Shown here: one piece after another, positions 61,726 to 64,000 of the stretch
How the letters are laid out: the number at the start of each line of letters is the position of its first letter
How positions within the stretch are numbered: position 1 is the stretch's first letter
Assembly (NCBI GenBank): GCA_050175155.1
Contig: JBFXJF010000005.1
Span: 71,929 to 135,928 of the forward strand
Origin: JBFXJF01 sp050175155
Lineage (GTDB): Bacteria; Bacillota; Bacilli; Tepidibacillales; Tepidibacillaceae
Length of the DNA stretch: 64,000 nucleotides
Direction: 5' to 3'
The notes under the pieces: generated by a model
The model's input: the letters and a program-made list of their open reading frames with translations, nothing else
Database searches by the model: none
What the model was told of the DNA's origin: nothing
Position numbers and translations under genes: made by a program

Positions 61726-61799
61726 CTATACTTTATCTTAACCGATTGGGTCTTATATTTCAAATTTAATCATTTAAAATTAGGGATAAATAAAATAGA

Positions 61800-62582
61800 T
61801 TAACTTGCTTCTATATTAGTAGTTTTCCGCCCTTTAACCTGCTTTAATGTTGATACTATAAGAAAACTAACAATCACTAATAAGAGCCATGAACTTACTT
61901 TTCCTAAATGAACGAGGCTCCATGCATCTGTTTGATTTGGATATTCCCAGGCTCCAAAGAAGGTTGCTATATTTTCAGCTATCCATATAAAAAATCCAAT
62001 AAGTACAAAGGAAAGTACAATTGGCATACGATAACGACTTCCATCAATTTCATATGTGACCCACGACTGCCAAAAGACTATAATTACAAGCCCAAATAAC
62101 CACCAACGAACATCAATCCAAAAATGATGGGTAAAAAAATTCAAATAAATCGCTGCTGAAAGAGGTACAACTACCAAAAACGGTGGCCACTTAACCAGTT
62201 CAACCTTAAGTCTCCTCCACGCCTGACAAAGATAACTCGCTACACTTGCGTACATGAATCCGCTATACAAAGGAACTCCGAGGATTTTAAAATATCCCTC
62301 CTCTGGATAAGACCAAGATCCCATGTGTACCTTAAAAATTTCAAGGGTGAGTCCAAAAAGATGGAACAATGTGATAACTTTTAGTTCATCCCGTGTTTCA
62401 AGCCCAGAATATACCATTAACAACTGCATCAAAAGGCAGATGATGAGCAACCAGTCATATCGTGGTAGTAAGGGAAGCGGCAAAAATTTTGTAACAGCCA
62501 AAGAGGCAAAAATAACGACAGGAAACAAACATGATAAGGCCTGTTGCCAACCAAAACGAACGAGTTGTTTTAACGCTCTCAT
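61800..62582 (-). CDS. DUF817 family membrane protein
   Basis: A 260-residue protein with about eight spans. Conserved blocks are GLETRDELKVITLFHLFGLTLEIFKVHMGSW, YPEEGYFKILGVPLYSGFMYASVASYLCQAWRRL and ENIATFFGAWEYPNQTDAW, characteristic of DUF817 (E. coli YoaT-like relatives). Its function is unknown. Codon use looks richer in G and C than that of its neighbours, and it is rich in Trp, which suggests transfer from another lineage; no composition test was done. Confidence 0.82.
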   Translation of the reverse strand: MRALKQLVRFGWQQALSCLFPVVIFASLAVTKFLPLPLLPRYDWLLIICLLMQLLMVYSGLETRDELKVITLFHLFGLTLEIFKVHMGSWSYPEEGYFKILGVPLYSGFMYASVASYLCQAWRRLKVELVKWPPFLVVVPLSAAIYLNFFTHHFWIDVRWWLFGLVIIVFWQSWVTYEIDGSRYRMPIVLSFVLIGFFIWIAENIATFFGAWEYPNQTDAWSLVHLGKVSSWLLLVIVSFLIVSTLKQVKGRKTTNIEAS

Positions 62583-62624
62583 GATTTGTTTGTCTGTTTT
62601 TTAATGGTTGTTTTTAAATGTTTA

Positions 62625-62846
62625 TTAATCATGAATATCTTCATCGCTTCGATATACTATAACATCTCCGGGTTGGCACTCTAAAGCCTTACAAATTGCC
62701 TCTAAGGTTGATAATCGAATTGCTTTTGCCTTACCGTTCTTTAATATAGAAAGATTAGCCATCGTAATCCCAACTCTCTCCGATAGTTCTGTAACGCTCA
62801 TTTTCCTTTTAGCAAGCATTACATCAATATTGATTATAATTGCCAT
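62625..62846 (-). CDS. Small XRE-family HTH regulator (YozG-like)
   Basis: A 73-residue protein that is almost only a Cro/C1 helix-turn-helix: INIDVMLAKRKMSVTELSERVGITMANLSILKNGKAKAIRLSTLEAICKALECQPGDVIVY. The ATG at 62844-62846 has AGGTG six bases upstream. It follows a DUF2975 gene by 15 bases. DUF2975 and YozG-like regulators occur as a pair in many Firmicutes (yoaS-yozG in B. subtilis), probably with autoregulation. Confidence 0.88.
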   Translation of the reverse strand: MAIIINIDVMLAKRKMSVTELSERVGITMANLSILKNGKAKAIRLSTLEAICKALECQPGDVIVYRSDEDIHD

Positions 62847-62861
62847 ATTATTCACCTCGAT

Positions 62862-63344
62862 TTAAACTATTAAATCATTTTCCGCTTTTATATCTATCGC
62901 TTCTTGTAAAAGTCTTTGAAGAACGGCGGCGAAAACTACTATAACCATTGAAGCAAAAATCATGGCCATCCCAACTAATATAACGCCTGGAGCGTCATCC
63001 ATCTCCGCTATCAAATAGAAAAGCGGCATTCCTACAACATATAAGATACTAATTGCAATTGCGCAATATTTTATGTTTTTTAAAGCTCTTACAGATAATT
63101 CCGAGAATGCTTTATTCTTGTCAATATAGCTTAAAAGTTTAAGGGTTTGAAACAAAGCAAAGTAAAAAGGTATAACCATTGCATAAAAATCAACTAATAT
63201 GAGATATTTTATAGAAGCAATATTTGGATACAATTCCGATGCATAATTTGCAATGTCAGGCACAAAAAATATGCACAAAAAAATAACTGGGATTCCAATA
63301 AGAATAACAGCTATCTTTAAAAAGAGCGTTGAACCTCGTTTCAT
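62862..63344 (-). CDS. DUF2975 family membrane protein (YoaS-like)
   Basis: A 160-residue protein with four spans: IAVILIGIPVIFLCIFFVP at the start, the segment YLILVDFYAMVIPFYFALFQTLKLLSYID, and the last span in GVILVGMAMIFASMVIVVFAAVLQRLL. The length and the Y-A-M-x-x-P-F-Y block fit DUF2975. Its role is unknown; it may modulate the paired regulator. The ATG at 63342-63344 has GAGGTG six bases upstream, better than a start 14 codons earlier. Confidence 0.85.
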   Translation of the reverse strand: MKRGSTLFLKIAVILIGIPVIFLCIFFVPDIANYASELYPNIASIKYLILVDFYAMVIPFYFALFQTLKLLSYIDKNKAFSELSVRALKNIKYCAIAISILYVVGMPLFYLIAEMDDAPGVILVGMAMIFASMVIVVFAAVLQRLLQEAIDIKAENDLIV

Positions 63345-63558
63345 AACAAGCACCTCACTTATTTTTCGTTTATTTGATTTTAACACGTATTATATCGTTT
63401 TACAATAAAATAATATTGTTTTTCATCATATTATTATTGTTTTAGAAAAACACTAAACTATTTAATATACAAATGATATAATTATTTAAAACTTATAAAA
63501 GGTTTATAGATTTGATGTAAAAAAGCTTGAATTTTTATAATGTTAGGGGGATTTCGGA

Positions 63559-63864
63559 ATGAATAATGAGGATAAAATATTTAACCTGTTGGAACAAGTT
63601 TATATCGAATTACAAAAAAATACTAAAGATTTAGTAGAAACAAAAACCGAGATGCGTAATGGTTTTAAAAAAGTAGAAGAAAGACTTGATAATGTTGAGA
63701 ATAGATTAGGGAATGTTGAAAAAACCGTAGTTCGGATTGAAAATGAACATGGACAGAAACTAGATGCGTTGTTCGACGGATATAATCAAAATTCAGATAA
63801 ACTGGACAGAATTGAAACTGAAGTATCCAAACATGAGGAAATAATATTGAGAAGGGTAAGATAA
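63559..63864 (+). CDS. Short coiled-coil protein
   Basis: A 101-residue hydrophilic protein made of heptads: LLEQVYIELQKNTKDLVETKTEM, FKKVEERLDNVENRLGNVEKTVVRIE, and a third helix SDKLDRIETEVSKHEEIIL. Similar proteins are frequent in clostridia next to phage or mobile genes. No function can be assigned. The ribosome-binding site AGGGGGA precedes the ATG. The stop is 11 bases before the left end of an IS-like element. Confidence 0.65.
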   Translation: MNNEDKIFNLLEQVYIELQKNTKDLVETKTEMRNGFKKVEERLDNVENRLGNVEKTVVRIENEHGQKLDALFDGYNQNSDKLDRIETEVSKHEEIILRRVR

Positions 63865-63875
63865 TAAAAATAAAA

Positions 63876-64000
63876 GGGACTGTGAAAAAAAGTCTGTAAA
63901 AAAAATAAGCTTTCTATGATAAAGTAAAAATATCATAGGAGGTTTTTTTATGGTTAAGAAAAATGTACACAAAATTGGTCCGTTGACCGAAGGGAAAAAG
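63876..64000 (+). mobile_element. Left end of an IS256-family-like insertion sequence (cut by window edge)
   Basis: The presumed terminal repeat starts GGGACTGTGAAAAAAAGTCT at 63876. It is followed by a CTATGATA/TATCATAG hairpin (63914-63921 and 63931-63938) that ends at the Shine-Dalgarno, then a transposase start at 63950. Hairpins in this place are known in several IS elements to limit translation from outside transcripts. The right end is outside the window, so the family call rests on the first 17 residues of the transposase. Confidence 0.6.
63950..64000 (+). CDS. Partial transposase, IS256-like N-terminus
   Basis: Seventeen codons from the ATG at 63950, MVKKNVHKIGPLTEGKK, with AGGAGG six to seven bases upstream, open to the edge. 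The PLTEGK block is typical of the start of clostridial IS256/mutator-type transposases, which continue with a nucleic-acid-binding helix. The rest is outside the window. Confidence 0.55.
   Translation, partial: MVKKNVHKIGPLTEGKK

Noticed and set aside
1..64000. CRISPR arrays, prophage, rRNA or tRNA clusters
   Set aside because: No evenly spaced repeats, phage structural genes or rRNA-like stretches were seen. The only mobile signals are the short repeats and the IS-like end.

Overview
The window is low-GC (roughly one third G+C by eye) chromosomal DNA from an endospore-forming Firmicute. Spore genes show this directly: SspI, YunB, a Spo0E-like phosphatase, a LytH/YunA-like M23 peptidase and a probable GerA-type fragment at the left edge. 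Two gene orders resemble Bacillus subtilis. One is sspI, a TrmH-family methylase, pheS, pheT, zapA, cvpA, mutS2 and a DUF350 gene. The other is the scattered yumC, yutI-like nfu, yutG, yutD, lytH-like and yunB genes. Paired MqnE-like radical SAM enzymes and nickel-pincer (lar) genes suggest an anaerobic or facultative lineage near the Bacilli/Clostridia boundary. I cannot name the genus.

Layout. 1-16.8 kb: housekeeping genes, with a heterodimeric ABC exporter inserted between cvpA and mutS2, pheST behind a T-box, and potassium and sodium transport genes. 17-22.2 kb: a MscS channel, a MurF-like ligase without its first domain, and the operon aroF-tyrA-chorismate mutase. Upstream of aroF lie a near-consensus promoter, a 38-codon tyrosine-rich leader ORF and alternative hairpins, which look like a translation-coupled attenuator. 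22-25.4 kb: a 3D-domain wall protein, an Rrf2 regulator, a YumC-type reductase and an SLH protein.

25.5-35.4 kb: an exopolysaccharide region. Its regulatory front end (Wzz, tyrosine kinase, PHP phosphatase, CapD) and a polymerase/ligase-like gene are intact. galU, pgi and galE between them are all broken, and no glycosyltransferase or flippase is visible. 35.5-44.1 kb: two tandem MqnE paralogues, Nfu, YutG, a SufR-like regulator, YutD and a zinc/manganese ABC transporter. 44.3-48.5 kb: an ornithine-cyclodeaminase-like TIGR00300 gene with larE, larB and larC1. The second half of LarC is a separate gene on the opposite strand. 48.7-64 kb: an M23 peptidase, ArgS, a five-gene peptide ABC transporter, YunB, a ThyX with an altered signature, an HD-GYP protein, membrane proteins, a YozG/DUF2975 pair and the left end of an IS256-like element cut by the window edge.

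A short interspersed repeat of about 119 bp, with inverted ends GACTGTAGAAAA, occurs four times, each time directly behind a stop codon (yumC-like, nfu, and twice after thyX). The most interesting items are the tyrosine-rich leader/attenuator, the strand-split LarC, this repeat family, and the decay of three sugar-nucleotide genes in one polysaccharide locus.
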